Part shown: in pieces, positions 11,428 to 24,770 of the stretch
How the letters are laid out: each line of letters starts with the position of its first letter
How positions within the stretch are numbered: position 1 is the first letter of the stretch
NCBI GenBank assembly: GCA_028023455.1
Contig: JAQFVV010000013.1
Coordinates: 8,960,411-9,024,410 of the forward strand
Direction of reading: 5' to 3'
DNA from: Epiperipatus broadwayi
Taxonomy: Eukaryota > Onychophora > Udeonychophora > Euonychophora > Peripatidae
Length of the DNA stretch: 64,000 nt
Program-made: the position numbers and the translations under genes
The notes under the pieces: generated by a model
The model's database searches: none
Told to the model about the DNA's origin: nothing
Seen by the model: the letters and a program-made list of their open reading frames with translations, nothing else

Positions 11428-12480
11428 ATAATTTTATAGGCTATACATTGATTTATGATATTTATTTGTTTTAAAAACTTGATAATTTGCAATATAAAAA
11501 GTCGTGGAAAATTGAATGATGTCAAATAGAATCAAAAAGAGAGCAGCTTTGATTAAATGATTAAAAACATTTAAATATTTTTTTTTTTAGGATTTCAGTT
11601 TAAACTAAATTTAAATAAATAAATAAATGAAATTTTATTAAAAGAATTATTGTCTTTAAAAAAAAAATTTTTTTAAAAAGAATGTTGTTCAATAGAAAGT
11701 ATGAACTGATATTTTAAAGCAATCTTGCCTTCAAATTGTCATTTAAGAAAAGTTATGTTAGAATTTTTATTCACATTTCACTTAATTGCGCAAATTTTTT
11801 TTTGTGAATTAAAATGTCTTGGAATTTTTGTCATTTTTGATCAGTTATAAAATAAGATTGTCTTTTTTTTTAAAAAAAATTAAAATAATTGTTCAAGTGA
11901 TAAATTAAATATGTGGTTTTACATTTTCCTTTTATGATATTCTCACAAGATTACATTTGATATTGGCTTGGAATTTTGATTTTTTTTTCTTTTTTTGTAT
12001 ACAATTTTATAGGCTATAAATTTTTGGTTTATGGTACTTATTTTAAAAATTTGATAATTTGCAATATGAAAAGACATGGAAAATCGAATGTCATCAGATG
12101 TAATCAAAAAACAATGTGATTAAAAAATTAAAGATATTTAAAACTATTTTATTTAAGATTTAATTAAAAGAATTGTCTTTAAAAATTTTTTTTAAAAATA
12201 ACATTGTTCAATAGAATGTACTAAATAATATTTTGAAACAACCTTGTCTTCAAATAGTTATCTACGATAAGTTATAAAGCAAGTTAGAATTTTTATTCAA
12301 GCTCTACTTAACTGCAATTTTTATTTTTATGGAGAATTAAAATGGTTTGGAATTTCTATTCATTTCAGAAAAAAATATCCTTAATGATCAGTTATAAAGT
12401 AAGATTGTCTTTAAAAAAATGAAAAACATTTTATATTGTTCAAGTCATAAATTAGATACATTATTTTACAGTTTCCCTTT
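11428..12480. repeat. diverged tandem duplication, unit about 570 bp
   Basis: The block starting CTATAATTTTATAGGCTATA near 11428 recurs from about 12000 (ATACAATTTTATAGGCTATA). Matching landmarks follow in the same order: TTGATAATTTGCAATAT, ATGGAAAA or GTGGAAAA, TTGTTCAATAGAA, a TTAGAATTTTTATTCA segment, TGATCAGTTATAAA and TTGTTCAAGT. A third partial start appears near 12700 (TCTTTTAGGCTATGGATTTT). No coding capacity is seen. Confidence 0.7.
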
Positions 12481-14422
12481 GCCTGATTTTAAAAATATTA
12501 ACCTCCAATAGTTAATCAAAATACTAATATAGATATGATAATAAAAAGATATACTAAATATAAGAAATAAAAAAAAAAAGCATGAGAGTTAGTTCTCATT
12601 ATTTGTCTTCTAAAAAATATCCACTTACAATAAATTTTAAAAAAAAATGAATTTTCTATAGTATTGAAAAAATATATATTTTTTGCTATCCATTGTCTAT
12701 CTATCTTTTAGGCTATGGATTTTTGCTTTATAGTACTTAATACAATTTAATTAATAAATAAACATGAGCAGTAGCTATATTTGAAAAAATATTGACTTAC
12801 AATAATTAAAAGAAAGCTGATTTTTCTTTAGTATTTTATAAATTACTTGAAACAATATTAAAAATTCTCAAATAGAATAGATTATTTACTTTAATAAATT
12901 AATCTTTTATTAAGTGCTTTATAAATTATATCCTTTAAACATTATTAACAATTGTCAAATATAATCCTTAAAATATATTTTTATTATCCTTTATATTTAT
13001 AATATATTGCAATTTTTGTGGTGAATAGCTAAAGTATATTATTATACAATACATGCATTGATTCAGAGATCATACTTTAGATAGCTTGGAAAGAATACCA
13101 GTCACTTTTTTACTTCAACACATATATTACAATTACTGTCAATGTCAATAATAATATTTGTTAATGAAATTAATCAAACCATACACAAGCATGAAAATGA
13201 ACATATAGTTAGGTACTTATGTCAATACATTACAGTAATTTAGCCATGAAAAGGGACATCACCAGTTAATCCTGGAGATTAAATGTCTTATTTCCCCTCC
13301 TCATATGTCAGCATAAAGGTATTAGTTAAATTAGAAATGCTTAATTCTATTCAAGTTATTTATTTCTATTGAAAAACACATAAATACACATTATAAATAG
13401 AATGCTAGTAACTATATCTCTTAAAATTTAATTACCATATATAAATGAATATTATTTACAATTATTCAAATTAGAAATGCATTATTCTGATCAATATAGA
13501 ACATTCTTGAAAAAAAAAAAGCATCTTTAATAATAACTTCTAAATAGCATGCAAAGAATAAATTCCACGAAACTAATTATTATATACAAATGATTATTAT
13601 TTGTAATTAAGCAACTTTGTTACATGTTTTTGTGTTTTGATATATCTTTCTTAATAATTAATAATACTAATAATTAGTTTATCATGTGAGAAATATATTA
13701 TTTCATTTAAATAGTATGTAAATATAGAAGTCATGGAAACAGATATATATTGAGTTATATTATTTTATTCTATTAATGTGAGCGAAGCTGTAATTATATT
13801 AAAAATGTAAGAAAATACAAAGAAGTAACGATCCTTATAACAGTTTTAAAATTCAGACTATAGCTAGATTTTTTTTTTTTTTTACAATTGTAATAATCCA
13901 TGTATAATGAATAATTTAAATTCAGTACTATGATTTTAAAATTCAGACATTTTTTTTTTTCCGCCCAATAAATATAAAATGTTACCCTTGTTTTTATAAA
14001 TGACTAGTTATTCAGTAAAATTCAAGTCGTCCCCCCTCAAAAAAAAAAAAAAAAAATGAAACAATAAATAAATAAAATAAAGAGATGATATCTTGCTTTT
14101 AAATTTGGACAGTTGAATATAGATATAAAAAATAAAAGTGATATTCCAAAATCATCAACATGAAGAATTAAATAGTTTGCCAACATGTTAAAATGAAAAC
14201 TGACATGCTTCTGTTTCAGTATTGTAATTTGTTTTCTGATCAGTCTTTTTTTTTCCATTCTAGAAATTTCCTGTAGGCATAGAATTTAAACCTGTTTTTG
14301 GAGAGACTGATTCTATAATGATTGACTATTAGCCAGGCATGTTAGCTTTTTTTATGATTACACAAATTTTATTTTTTATTTGTCCAGCTTATTAAAAATT
14401 TAGTTTTTGTCATTTTATTAAA

Positions 14423-14830
14423 AGTAGCAAACTCTTCATACAGTAATGCCACCCAGTGCAAGCCTTAGTAATCAATGGATACAGGAAGTTTGTGCACAAA
14501 ATCCCCATCCAGTGCCTATTCATTAATATCCCCAGACTAGTTTCAAGCTTATGGCTTTAATTAGAGAGGAGCTTTGGATCTGAGAGCACTGCACCCAAGG
14601 AAAGTTTGTGCATAAAATCCCTATCTAGAGCCTACTCATCCAATATCCCCAGACTAGTTTCAAGCTTATGGCTTTCATTAGTGAAGAGCTTTGGTTCTGA
14701 GAGCATTAGTGCACAAACTTTTCTCCATCCATTGATTACTAAGGCCTGCACTGGGTGGCACTACTGTATGAAAAATTTACTGTTAACTGCAACTTGTGCC
14801 ATAGGAAGTGGTGATCATGTGATTTTTTTT
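14423..14830. mobile_element. MITE-like element with inverted ends and internal 116-bp tandem repeat
   Basis: The left segment CTTCATACAGTAATGCCACC..AAGCCTTAGTAATCAATGGA (about 14432-14478) is inverted at the right as TCCATTGATTACTAAGG..GGTGGCACTACTGTATG (about 14727-14770). Between them, a unit starting AGTTTGTGCAYAAAATCC occurs at 14487 and 14603 (period 116) with shared TATCCCCAGACTAGTTTCAA and GAGCTTTGG. A related end sits at about 57480-57640 (CTTCATACAATAGTGCCACT, with ATCACATGATCACTATTTCC inverted relative to GTGGTGATCATGTGAT at 14808), showing a multicopy family. There is no transposase, so it is likely non-autonomous. Confidence 0.7.
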
Positions 14831-16533
14831 TTTGTCATTTTTATATATTTCCTAACTTGCAGATATGTGTAAAAAGTCACTTTTAATCAAACATGTCTAA
14901 CAAAAATAAAATAAATAATAGAACATCAATATAATGACCATATGAAGTCTTAGTTATTATATGTTATCAAAACAATATGCAATAATTTTTAATTTATCTT
15001 AATAAAATAAATAAAATACTTATTTAATGAAAATTAACTATGACTTCAATCTTTGATTTCAAGAGAATAAATCTTATTTCTCTTAACTTAAAATGCCAAA
15101 TTGTAATAAACACACAATAAGTCGTTTAAATAATAATACTTATTATTATTTTAATAATGAAAATGATTTGATGAAATATGTTTATTTAAAATCATATTTG
15201 TATATTTTCACACATTTTTCTTATTAATTAGTCTCCCATTTATTAAGATAAGTTAAATGATGGATTAATGATTTCTTTTGGGTAATAATTGATTAATGTA
15301 AATAACGTGTAATATACTTAATATAAAGGTTATTTCACAAGCATGAATTAAATTGTGATTATATATGTTTATTATTTTATCATATTTGTATTTATTTACT
15401 TTTACTTCTTTATGGATCTCTTGAAGCATTTTAAGTAAGTTCCTTTTCATTTTATGATATTCAAGTCAAAATTTCTATCAATCAGTTTTAGTTACCTTTT
15501 ATTATATGCCATGCTATCTGCTACTTTATCAACTGTTTTTTAAAATACTTTTAATCAAGTTAGAAAACGTTTATTTGTTTAGAATAAATTTTGAAATTGA
15601 GGTTTAACATTTTTATATAAAATGGATTTTCTTCAAATTTTCTACATCAGTACCATTGTAATAGGACAATAAAATATTTTAGAGTTATTAAGTGACTTAT
15701 ATAATCCAAAGCTATTGGTGGACCAAATTTCAAATGTGCAGATATTTTTTTTAGTGCTGCTCATGAGAGGGTGGTATATTAAAAAAAACCCAGCAAAAAC
15801 AATTAAAAATGAAGAGCATTTGTGGTAATTTCAAATAGAAATAAAAACAAGTCTTAAAAAACAAGTCTTACTTTCTCTTGATTGTAAACATTGCTTTCAA
15901 TTTTAAGTCTTAATTATAAAAGATTCTTTTTTTAAAATGTTTCTTTTATAAAACAATATAGGATTCAATTTTTTTTATAAAGTAAACTTTATTAATAGTA
16001 AATTATATACAAGTATTAACATGCATATATATAAAATAATAAATTTACATTACAGATGGTATACTATATATAAAAGCACAAGTTAAACAATTGGTGCTTC
16101 AAGACAGATGAATGATTTGAACTTGAAGAAAGTAATATTTATGTATTTGGATATGTACTTTTTTAACATTTTATATACTATATATAACTGCATTGAAAGA
16201 TAAGCTTGCTTTGTATATTAATAACATTGTGAATTAGTGCTGACATACAACTTGGGAAAAATATATTGTCAAATTCTTTTTATAGATTTTCTATGTAAGA
16301 ATTTGAGAGTAGTTAAGTACATATTAAACCACACTTGATTATTTTTTTAAGGACATTGTATTTTTTGCTATGAAATATGCTAGAATAGTTAGCAAGCCAG
16401 GTGATTCTAGGAATCACTTTTTAATACATGATTTTTTTTTTCAAATTCTTCGTTTTAATTAAAATTGAAATAATTACAAAAAAATCCCAATACTTAAAAG
16501 TTAAAAATAATACATATAAAAAATATAATAAAC

Positions 16534-16670
16534 ACTTTTATTTACTGTGTCAAAAATAATTGTTATCTTCAACCATAATTGGGGGGTTTATATTTAGTTT
16601 GAAATAAAAACCTCAATTGTGGTTGAAGATAACAATTATTTTTGGCTTTTTAATGCACAGTAAATAAAAC
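16534..16670. repeat. small foldback (inverted repeat)
   Basis: TTTATTTACTGTG..TCAAAAATAATTGTTATCTTCAACCATAATT on the left is repeated inverted on the right (AATTGTGGTTGAAGATAACAATTATTTTTGG..CACAGTAAATAAA). Arms are about 55-65 bases, with a short insertion in the right arm and a loop of about 17-20 bases. An open frame across the region at 16613-16810 is incidental. Confidence 0.75.
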
Positions 16671-17177
16671 TTTATTATAAAATATATTTTATACATATTA
16701 TGGTGATTATTTCTTATAGTTTTGATTGTCCTGTTATCTACTTGGAGAATATGTAATGTTATTACTACACAAATTTTATGCTTGATTGAATAGTTTACAA
16801 TTTTAGACAATGTTTGTTATAGTCCATAAGTTTCTCATTTATAACTTTTTTTGAAGACTATGATCAGTTGGCTTTCAAAATAACAATATGCTGTCTATTG
16901 AAATTCATTACTCATTGTATACATAATTGGATACTGATTTAATGTGCATTACCATAATTGCTTTTTACTTCTGGGTGGTACATTTTCCAAATTAACTGTA
17001 AGAATTTTAATTAGTGAATATATTTATTAGTATATATATATAATGATAAAATATTAATGAAATAGTAAATTAAATTACAATACACACTAAAGATATGGAT
17101 TTGTACAAATGTAGTTGCAAAAGATTTATAAATTTACTTATGGTATACATTTCTTATATCAGTCAAAATATATTAAG

Positions 17178-17350
17178 CTGATTTAAATGGGAAAAATTAA
17201 TTGCAAACTGAAAGTATTAAACTGAATGAAGTAAGTTAAGAAAATGCAATAACAAGTAATAAAGTAAATAAATTTAATTATTATTGTGTTTTTGTACTTT
17301 TCCCTATTTATTATTTCTCTCAACTTGCAATTAATTTTTCTATTTAAATC
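17178..17350. repeat. inverted repeat with long spacer
   Basis: TGATTTAAATGGGAAAAATT..AATTGCAA near 17178-17206 reappears inverted as TTGCAATTAATTTTTCTATTTAAATCA near 17325-17351. The spacer of about 120 bases is AT-rich and featureless. Confidence 0.55.
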
Positions 17351-20300
17351 ACTGTAATAGAAATGTGACTAATATAAAAAATGTATTGTAGGTGAATGTG
17401 TGTACAAATGCTAACTGTGATCCATATAATTAATGATTGTCCAATTCAAGGTTATAATGGTAGAATTGAAGGGCTTAATAAAGCCACAGTGATTCTATTT
17501 TCTAGTTGGAATCTCTACAATTCCTTTATGATTTTTTATTAATAGCTAAGTTAAAAGAAAAAAAATCCATATGTCAAATAAAATAAATGTCAATTAATGT
17601 AAATATTTCCATTCATTGTAATAATCTTTTATATATATCTCAATTTTTAAAAAATCTCTTATAAATATGTCATTTATTCTCTTTGACTCTATATAGCATG
17701 AATAATAATAATATGGATGGAATAGAAAACAGCATATTTTACTTTGTTTATATATAAATAAAATTAGAGTTATTTATGAAAGGACAAAATGATTATTATA
17801 TCTGTGGCTAAATTTTAAATGTGAAATTTAACTAAGGAAAGGTATAACAGTATTAAAAAGCTTTGATGTAGATTTGGATGGATGCTAAATGTATAGAAGT
17901 GCAATAAGTTTATGATAGAATTATTATGCTGATAAAAACAAAACAAAACAGTATTTTCAGATAATGAGAGTTTGGGAATTGAAGATAGAAATCAAAAAAA
18001 ACATTTGTGATATTTCATTAACTTTTGTAGTTTATAGTTTTGGTAATATTTAGAACAAATGATTCATTTATTTTTGAGAAATGGTAAAATTGAAAAATAT
18101 AGAAAATAAAAAAGAGTAGATTGAATTAGATATATTAATCTTAAAAACTAAAAATGATCTAGGGATTAAATGATTATTATTTTTTCCATGCTTTATTATC
18201 TTGATTAGTTTAAGATGGGTGGGGGGTACAATGTTGGAAGTATATCAGTTTTACTATCATCAATCAACAGTAGTACATGAAAGTTTTGATATGCAATATA
18301 TATTCAACAATTTATTTAACTTTTCAAGTATATTACCTTTAGATTTTTTCTCCCTCATTTGGCTGAGATAGTCCAACTATTAATTTGCCTTAAATGATTG
18401 TGTGATTTGTTTTTTTTTGTAATTAAAATTCTTGCTGTCTTTACTTAATTTTTGTGGGGAAAGAAATATATATATAATCAAATAGTTTATTGCTTGAGAG
18501 TTAATAACAAATTTTGAACACCAGAATAAATAGCGCTGGAACTGTGATTCATGGATCTTGAGCTTTAGAGTTGCTACTTTACCTTTGCATTAAACCACAT
18601 AATGCTTTCATTTATTTGGTCATATTAAATCAGTATTTGAACTATTTCATTTATAAATTATAGACAAATATCAATGATAGTTGATCTTACAAGCTACCTA
18701 ATTCGTGATTCCAAACAATTACTGATGTATGAGTTACAGTCTCTACAATTATCTGTTCACAGAAATTTATTTTATTAATAAAAATCTTCTCATTCAAAAA
18801 TAAATTCAAATCAAAATACCCATTTCAGAATAAAATTCAAGAAATAAAGTGCAAATACTTAACACTTTCAATATTATGGATGAGAGCATTTAAATTTATT
18901 GAACTAAGATATAAGTTATATAATAATCAAATTCTAAACAGTTAACTATGACAATTATATAGACAAATATACTATTTCATGTTTTAGTTAAATAATGAGC
19001 TAATAGATGATATGTAAGTACACCTATTATATTATTTTATGTATTACTCATTTGGGAATCTTTGTTTGCAAGTAAAAAAAAAAAGTTATGCCACACACAG
19101 AAACATATTTCTTGGAAGCAAAAATTAATTTCATGGTATTATTTATTGCAATATCTGATATAATAATCATGAAATACAATTCATCGTATAGCTAAGCTAG
19201 ATGTATGTTAAACTGTATTTTTAATAAGTTTTCATGGCTATTATTAAACTCATGTCTTTATTTCCATCTTGATTAAATGTTTGATTGATATACTTGTCTA
19301 AAATAATATAAATCACATTAAATATTTAGATATTAATATAATATGTGGCATGAAATCTTTTTTTTTTTTTGCACATTTTATAAAGAGGACCAAAATTGCT
19401 AATGTATGTATGAAAATTATTTAATATATAAGCTTCTTGGGTCTGGCAAAATTATTATTGATAACAATTGTGTATTTTATATATTTTTGTGGCCTTAGTC
19501 TTCTATTATTGATAGTGGATTTTGATATTCTGTTCACATTTGTGAGACTGCACAAACATCTTTAACCAAAATTTCTTTTAAAAATGCCCATTATCAGTAC
19601 TATATTTTAGCAATATGATGCATTTCTCATTACTGATTATAAATAAAGAAAATGGATGTGATGATTACCACAAACAGAAGCATTCAAATATAGCTCATTG
19701 CCTAAGCTCTGAAAATATTTGTTGGTTCTGCATACTTAATCTTCCATGATATTTTGAGTTCCATGTTGAGTTAACTAGGAATTTATGCTAATTCCTCATC
19801 AGATCCAAAGTTTTTTTTGCATTAAATTTCAAGAAATTAGTGTATAGTTTTGAGACAAAATCCATTAAAATTTTAGCGTCTTATGAAAAAAATAATTAAA
19901 ACAATAGTAACCAATGAATGTAAATTTTCTTTATGAAGTTTGGTTAATTTTCCAGATTTGAGATATTTATTTATTAAACAATCTATATTTATTTTCATTG
20001 TCGATAATCAAGGTGTGCTATTGTAAAGCAATAATACTCTCCTTTTTTTTTTTTTAATTTCATAATATGTTTTTATCAAAAAATTTCATTTTTTTATTTT
20101 ATTCAAACAAAAACAATATGAAAAATTTAGTATTTTACAGTATATGGATTTTAAAGTATTTTAAAATTTAATTTTTAAACTTTTTGGGTAAAAATCTTTC
20201 TTTCTTAAGTTTTTATTTGACACACACAAAAAAAAGAAAGCCATTTGTAATTTTTATTATATGCATAAAATAAAAACAATATTATCTGTATATGATTATC

Positions 20301-21822
20301 ATATATGGAAACATGACATTAAGCAGGAAAGTTTTTTTAGGATTGTCAAAGCTAAATTTTCTTATGTGAGATTATTATTTTTTTTTTTAATGTAAGTTAT
20401 TAAATTTCAATTATAGTTTTAATATATAGTTTTAAAATAACCAATGCATTTTTTTTCTTTATTAAGCTGGATCAAAAACAAATCTTGATTTACCATTTTA
20501 AATATTTAATGAGAAAAACAAAAGAAAAAAAATCTATTGTTGTAAAAAGCTAAAATTATTTAATGTTTTTTAATTTCCTCTTTCATTGTTGATGTTAATT
20601 ATTATTATATACTAATTTTATATAATTTTTTAAATAAATGATTTAAATCTTTGGATATTAACTTCTATATTAGTTTCATCTTTTCTCTTTTAGTTATTTG
20701 TTTCAATTTTATTTAGATTGATTATTATATTAAGTATATATCAATAACAACATTGTGGACAAATAATTGTTTTTATATTGGATATTTGACCATTGTATGT
20801 ATCTTTTCTCTCTGTATAAAAAATAATATAAGATGGAAATTTCTTTTGTGATTTACAAAAAAACATATTTTGAAAAACTTGTTGAAATGTATTGTATTCA
20901 TGCTCTTAGCAGACAAATATATGTATATATTCAAGCATTTCATCTAAGTTTATAGAATATTTAGATTGAATGCTCTTTTTTTTTTTTAATACAGGTGTAT
21001 TTATTCTATTTCATGAAATATAAACTTGTTTGAAATTACAAAAAGTTATTTTTAAAGTTATGACTATTTTCTTGGGAGAAGAAAATGTTCTCAAAATTAA
21101 GATATTAATCAACATCTTTCAATTTTGTTACTCTTTTTAGTAAATTTTTTCCAAGATTGCCACATTTTAATACACTTCATTTTAAAAAATCATTTTTCCA
21201 ATTTTAGTTCCTAAGGAGAGAGTAGAGTAGAGGGTGGATTTTTTTTTTTTATATTATTTGCAAACGCACTTCTAAAATTACAAGTGATTTTGCATGATTA
21301 CATAAGGTCATGTTTTTTTGTCAACTTGCTATTTTTCATCCAATTCTCTTAAAAATTTACAGTTGAAGATGGATAAAGTTAAAAAAAAAAAGTTTCGATA
21401 CTATATTTAATATTGTGTTATAACTGTAGATATGTTATTCAGTGAGAACATGGTTGTATTATTATAATTTTTTTATTCTAATGACAATGATTCTATTTTA
21501 AATTTTCCTTTCAGCCATTTAAATAGGCAACTGTGTTAATATTTACATGTTTTAAAAGCTAATTTTGTTTTAAATGATAAAATATATATGTATATGTGCA
21601 TATTTAAACATCTTTTTGTATATATAATTATCTATAGATACTATGATGAAGTGATAGTGAAGAAATAGAATTAAAACTATAAGTTGAGATTGTTTATGTT
21701 AATTTTTTTTATTATATATATATAGTAAAAATTAAATGGAATTAGTCAGATTTATTTTCTGTTTGAAATGTTTTCTTTGTCTGTAATGCTTGCATTTGTT
21801 GACTTCATTCATTATCTTTTAG

Positions 21823-21906
21823 GATGAAGAACATAGGAAACGTGCAGAACTTGAACGAATAATTGAAGAAAATAATCGCAAAATAGAAGAAGCTCAGCGA
21901 AAACTG
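21823..21906 (+). CDS. ARGLU1: ARGLU1-like protein, penultimate coding exon
   Basis: This 84-base exon lies between an acceptor TCTTTTAG and the donor CTG|GTAAGA. Its 28 codons are in phase with both neighbours. The peptide DEEHRKRAELERIIEENNRK then IEEAQRKL matches the family segment around ELERILEENNRKI. It continues the acidic/basic helical region. No frame disruption is seen. Confidence 0.92.
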
Positions 21907-24440
21907 GTAAGAATATTTTATTTATAACTTAAATTTAAAAATTGTCACTTCTAAATTCCTGTCCAATTAGTAATCAATCCATATATATATATATGCACAC
22001 TCATCCAGGCATTATATATATGCATAGGTACATAAATATAGTGTTAAATTTGTTTTCTATATTGATTAAGGATGTTCAGAAGTAACTTTAGTATCATTTT
22101 CTGGCTTGTTTTTAAATTTAATATAATTAAAAATTGCTGATTTATTTATTGTTGATATGTATTAATTTATAGACACAAGATAAGGATAATATAATTATAT
22201 CAGTCTTATTTTGTAAATAATGATAATTCCAAAAAAAAAAAAAAAAAGTTTTATTATTTTACAGGAAAAAAGTTGTGAAAATTTTTATTGAATTGATCAC
22301 TCTTGATTATAAATTATGCCATGTCACCTTATGCAAATTGTTATATTTCATAATTCCCTTTCATCAAAATGTGTTAGAATTTAAAAAAATATGTTGAAAT
22401 ATTTTATTCTAAGAAATTTAATATTAATTTATTGAAAATTGCATGGATGTATTTTTTTTTTTTAAGAACCAAGTTAACATATCCAAGGGATTAAGTACTT
22501 TGCTTTTTATTGTTATTTATGTACTAATTTTATATTGCTGTTATTACTTTGATATAGATACCTTACTGTTGCTTTATAAAATTATTTCACAGGTATATTG
22601 TTTAAGGTAAGTCAAAGAAGTTTTTGAATCTATAATGTATATTTTATTGTATCATTTTCCTAATATTGCAGCTGGAATATTTAATTATCTATGAAGTTCT
22701 ATAATTGCTATCAGTCGGTTATACTTTTTTACTATAAATTCTCTGGAATGGATTTTTTTTCCAAACTGGATATAATCAGGATAAAGAAGTTTTAAAGGAA
22801 ATGTTTTATTTGTCTATATAAAAAAATAATATTCGTGTCATATCTGCCTTATTCTTTAGTTGCTTTTTATATTTCTTCTTCACCTAAAGACAATATAAAA
22901 TTTTTTGAAAAATAATTTATAAATTGTATATGTGTAATGTATAATCACATATTTCATACATATTTTAAGTAAATTCTTTGTCTATGAAAGTTTCATCCAA
23001 TGTAAGAGAATGTTTTTAATAGAAATACATTATAAGTCAATGGAAAAGCAATCAAAGTAAAAAAAAAAATCTAGAGTTCTTATTGTATTATTCTATCAAA
23101 TTATTTATTATTACCTTCATCAAGAGGTGGTTTAAATATTACTATAATTTTAACACTAGCATAAAAAATTACCATAATCTTAACACTTCTGTACCTAAAG
23201 TTAATGCACCCATAAAGATATATTTAAAATAAGATTGATTTGAATATATTTATTACATTTAAATATAATAAATAGAAAAGAAATATGTAGATAAAAAAAC
23301 TAAATCATAAAAAAAATTTAATACGCATATATTAAAAAATACACATATACTTAATGCTAATAAATTAGGAAGATTTAAAAAAAAAATTCTTTTTAGCATT
23401 ATAATAAAAAAGAAATTTTTTTTTACACTATCTTGTTTTGATTATATGCATTCTAATTTCAGTGTTTGAGAACTCACTCTTCATGAATGAAACGAAGGAA
23501 AAACTTTCATGGCTGAATGCGCTTGAATCCATTTCCACTTTTAACTTTTGAAGAGTTCTCAAAACTCATAATGTAAACTTTAGAGATTTTTTAAAACTAA
23601 GTAGATAATTAATATCAATAGATGTTCTTGTGGTAATAGCTTTTAAATGTCCACTGAATGCTTTTTCAAAAAATAAGTTTAATATATATGTGAAAGATAT
23701 GTCAAGTGGAAAGCATTGGAATATAAGCAACTTCAATATATCTCTGTTATCCTTATCTATGTACTTTTTTCCTCCCATCTCTTTTTTTTTGTTTTTGCAG
23801 GCTAAGCGCACCTCTCTCCATCCCTTTTTTTAAAAAAATATAAAGACTTTTTAATTGAGAAAAAAAAATATATATGCATATTTGTATGTATATTATATTT
23901 TATCATCAGTATATTTTATAAAAAATAAATAATAATTTTTATTTCTTTTATGGAGGTTCTATTAAATATTCACTCTTTTTGCATTGTTTTTATGAATAAT
24001 AAAATCATATACTTTTTCTTTGCATTTTTAAGTTCACATTGTTTATAATTATTGTTACTCTTTATATTAAATATTTATTATTTTCACATTTTTATGTATA
24101 ACAGACTTCTCATTTTTTACATTTTTATATTTACAATGACTTTTTATTATGTAATAATCTTCTTATAGAGCTCTATTTAACAAATTAATTAGATCATATG
24201 CCCACATACGTAGATAAATGTTTTTATATTAATGCCCTATAAACTTATGTATATATATTATTTCTTTCCATGCATATACAAAAAAAATTAGAAAATACAT
24301 GTGAGTATAGTATAATATATATATATTTGTTTATAATTAAGTATATACTCAGATACAAAACATGCTTAAATATTTATAATTTGACTACAATTATAATGTA
24401 TATACTGAGCTTTTAGATGTTATTAGAAGGATTTAAATAC

Positions 24441-24602
24441 AAAGACCTTCAAGTTCCCTTCAGCTGACCACTCATCTTATATAATCGATATACATGACCA
24501 CATACATTAGAAAAAGATAAATGATCTCCAATATGTGTATATGGTCAAGTGCATTGATTACATAAGATGGAATGGATAGCTAAAGGAAGCTTGAAAGTCT
24601 GA
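24441..24602. mobile_element. Penelope-associated repeat, head-to-head inverted
   Basis: AGACCTTCAAGTTCCCTTCAGC..CATCTTATATAATCGATA on the left is mirrored by CATTGATTACATAAGATGG..AGCTAAAGGAAGCTTGAAAGTCT on the right, at roughly 80 percent by eye. The centre, AAAGATAAATGATCTCCAATATGTGTAT, closely resembles AAAGATAAATAATCACCAATATACGTAT at about 61177-61204, which belongs to the Penelope-like region there. The block is therefore probably a terminal or pLTR-like remnant of that family. Confidence 0.5.
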
Positions 24603-24735
24603 GTTAAAATCCATTCTAATTAAATAAATATAATTAAGTTGGTGCTTGATGATTCAATTGTTATATACAATATATAGATATAATTCTATAGTAAAATAAA
24701 ATGGTGGAAAAGGAAATTTAGAGAAATAGATTGAG

Positions 24736-24770
24736 ATCTGAAGAAGACTGCCAGGAACAGTCGAAACTGT
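24736..24770 (+). mobile_element. PLE-type 3' end motif with hammerhead-like boxes
   Basis: CTGAAGA, then a 5-bp stem GACTG/CAGTC, then GAAACTG resembles the CUGANGA..GAAA layout of hammerhead ribozymes. It also resembles short hairpins that I recall near the 3' ends of Penelope-like and related elements. One extra A sits between CTGAAGA and the stem, and no stem I partner was found, so ribozyme activity is not supported. It lies 130 bases from the Penelope-related repeat. Confidence 0.3.

Larger units (their letters stand above)
5523..21822 (+). other. ARGLU1-like intron, about 16.3 kb, rich in repeats
   Basis: The intron runs from GTATTG at 5523 to the AG at 21821-21822. Translation past the donor stays open only to a TAA at 5616-5618. 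Contents listed separately are a possible cassette exon (6000-6117), a second islet (6380-6560), a 5'-inverted RTE-like LINE (8310-10484), tandem repeats near 8000, 11270 and 11430-12480, a MITE-like element (14423-14830) and small foldbacks (16534-16670, 17178-17350). The rest, including 10485-11267, 12481-14422 and 17351-21822, is AT-rich DNA in which nothing else was recognised. Confidence 0.85.

Noticed and set aside
24736-24770. Active hammerhead ribozyme at 24.7 kb
   Set aside because: An extra base between the CTGAAGA box and stem II and no identifiable stem I or cleavage site.
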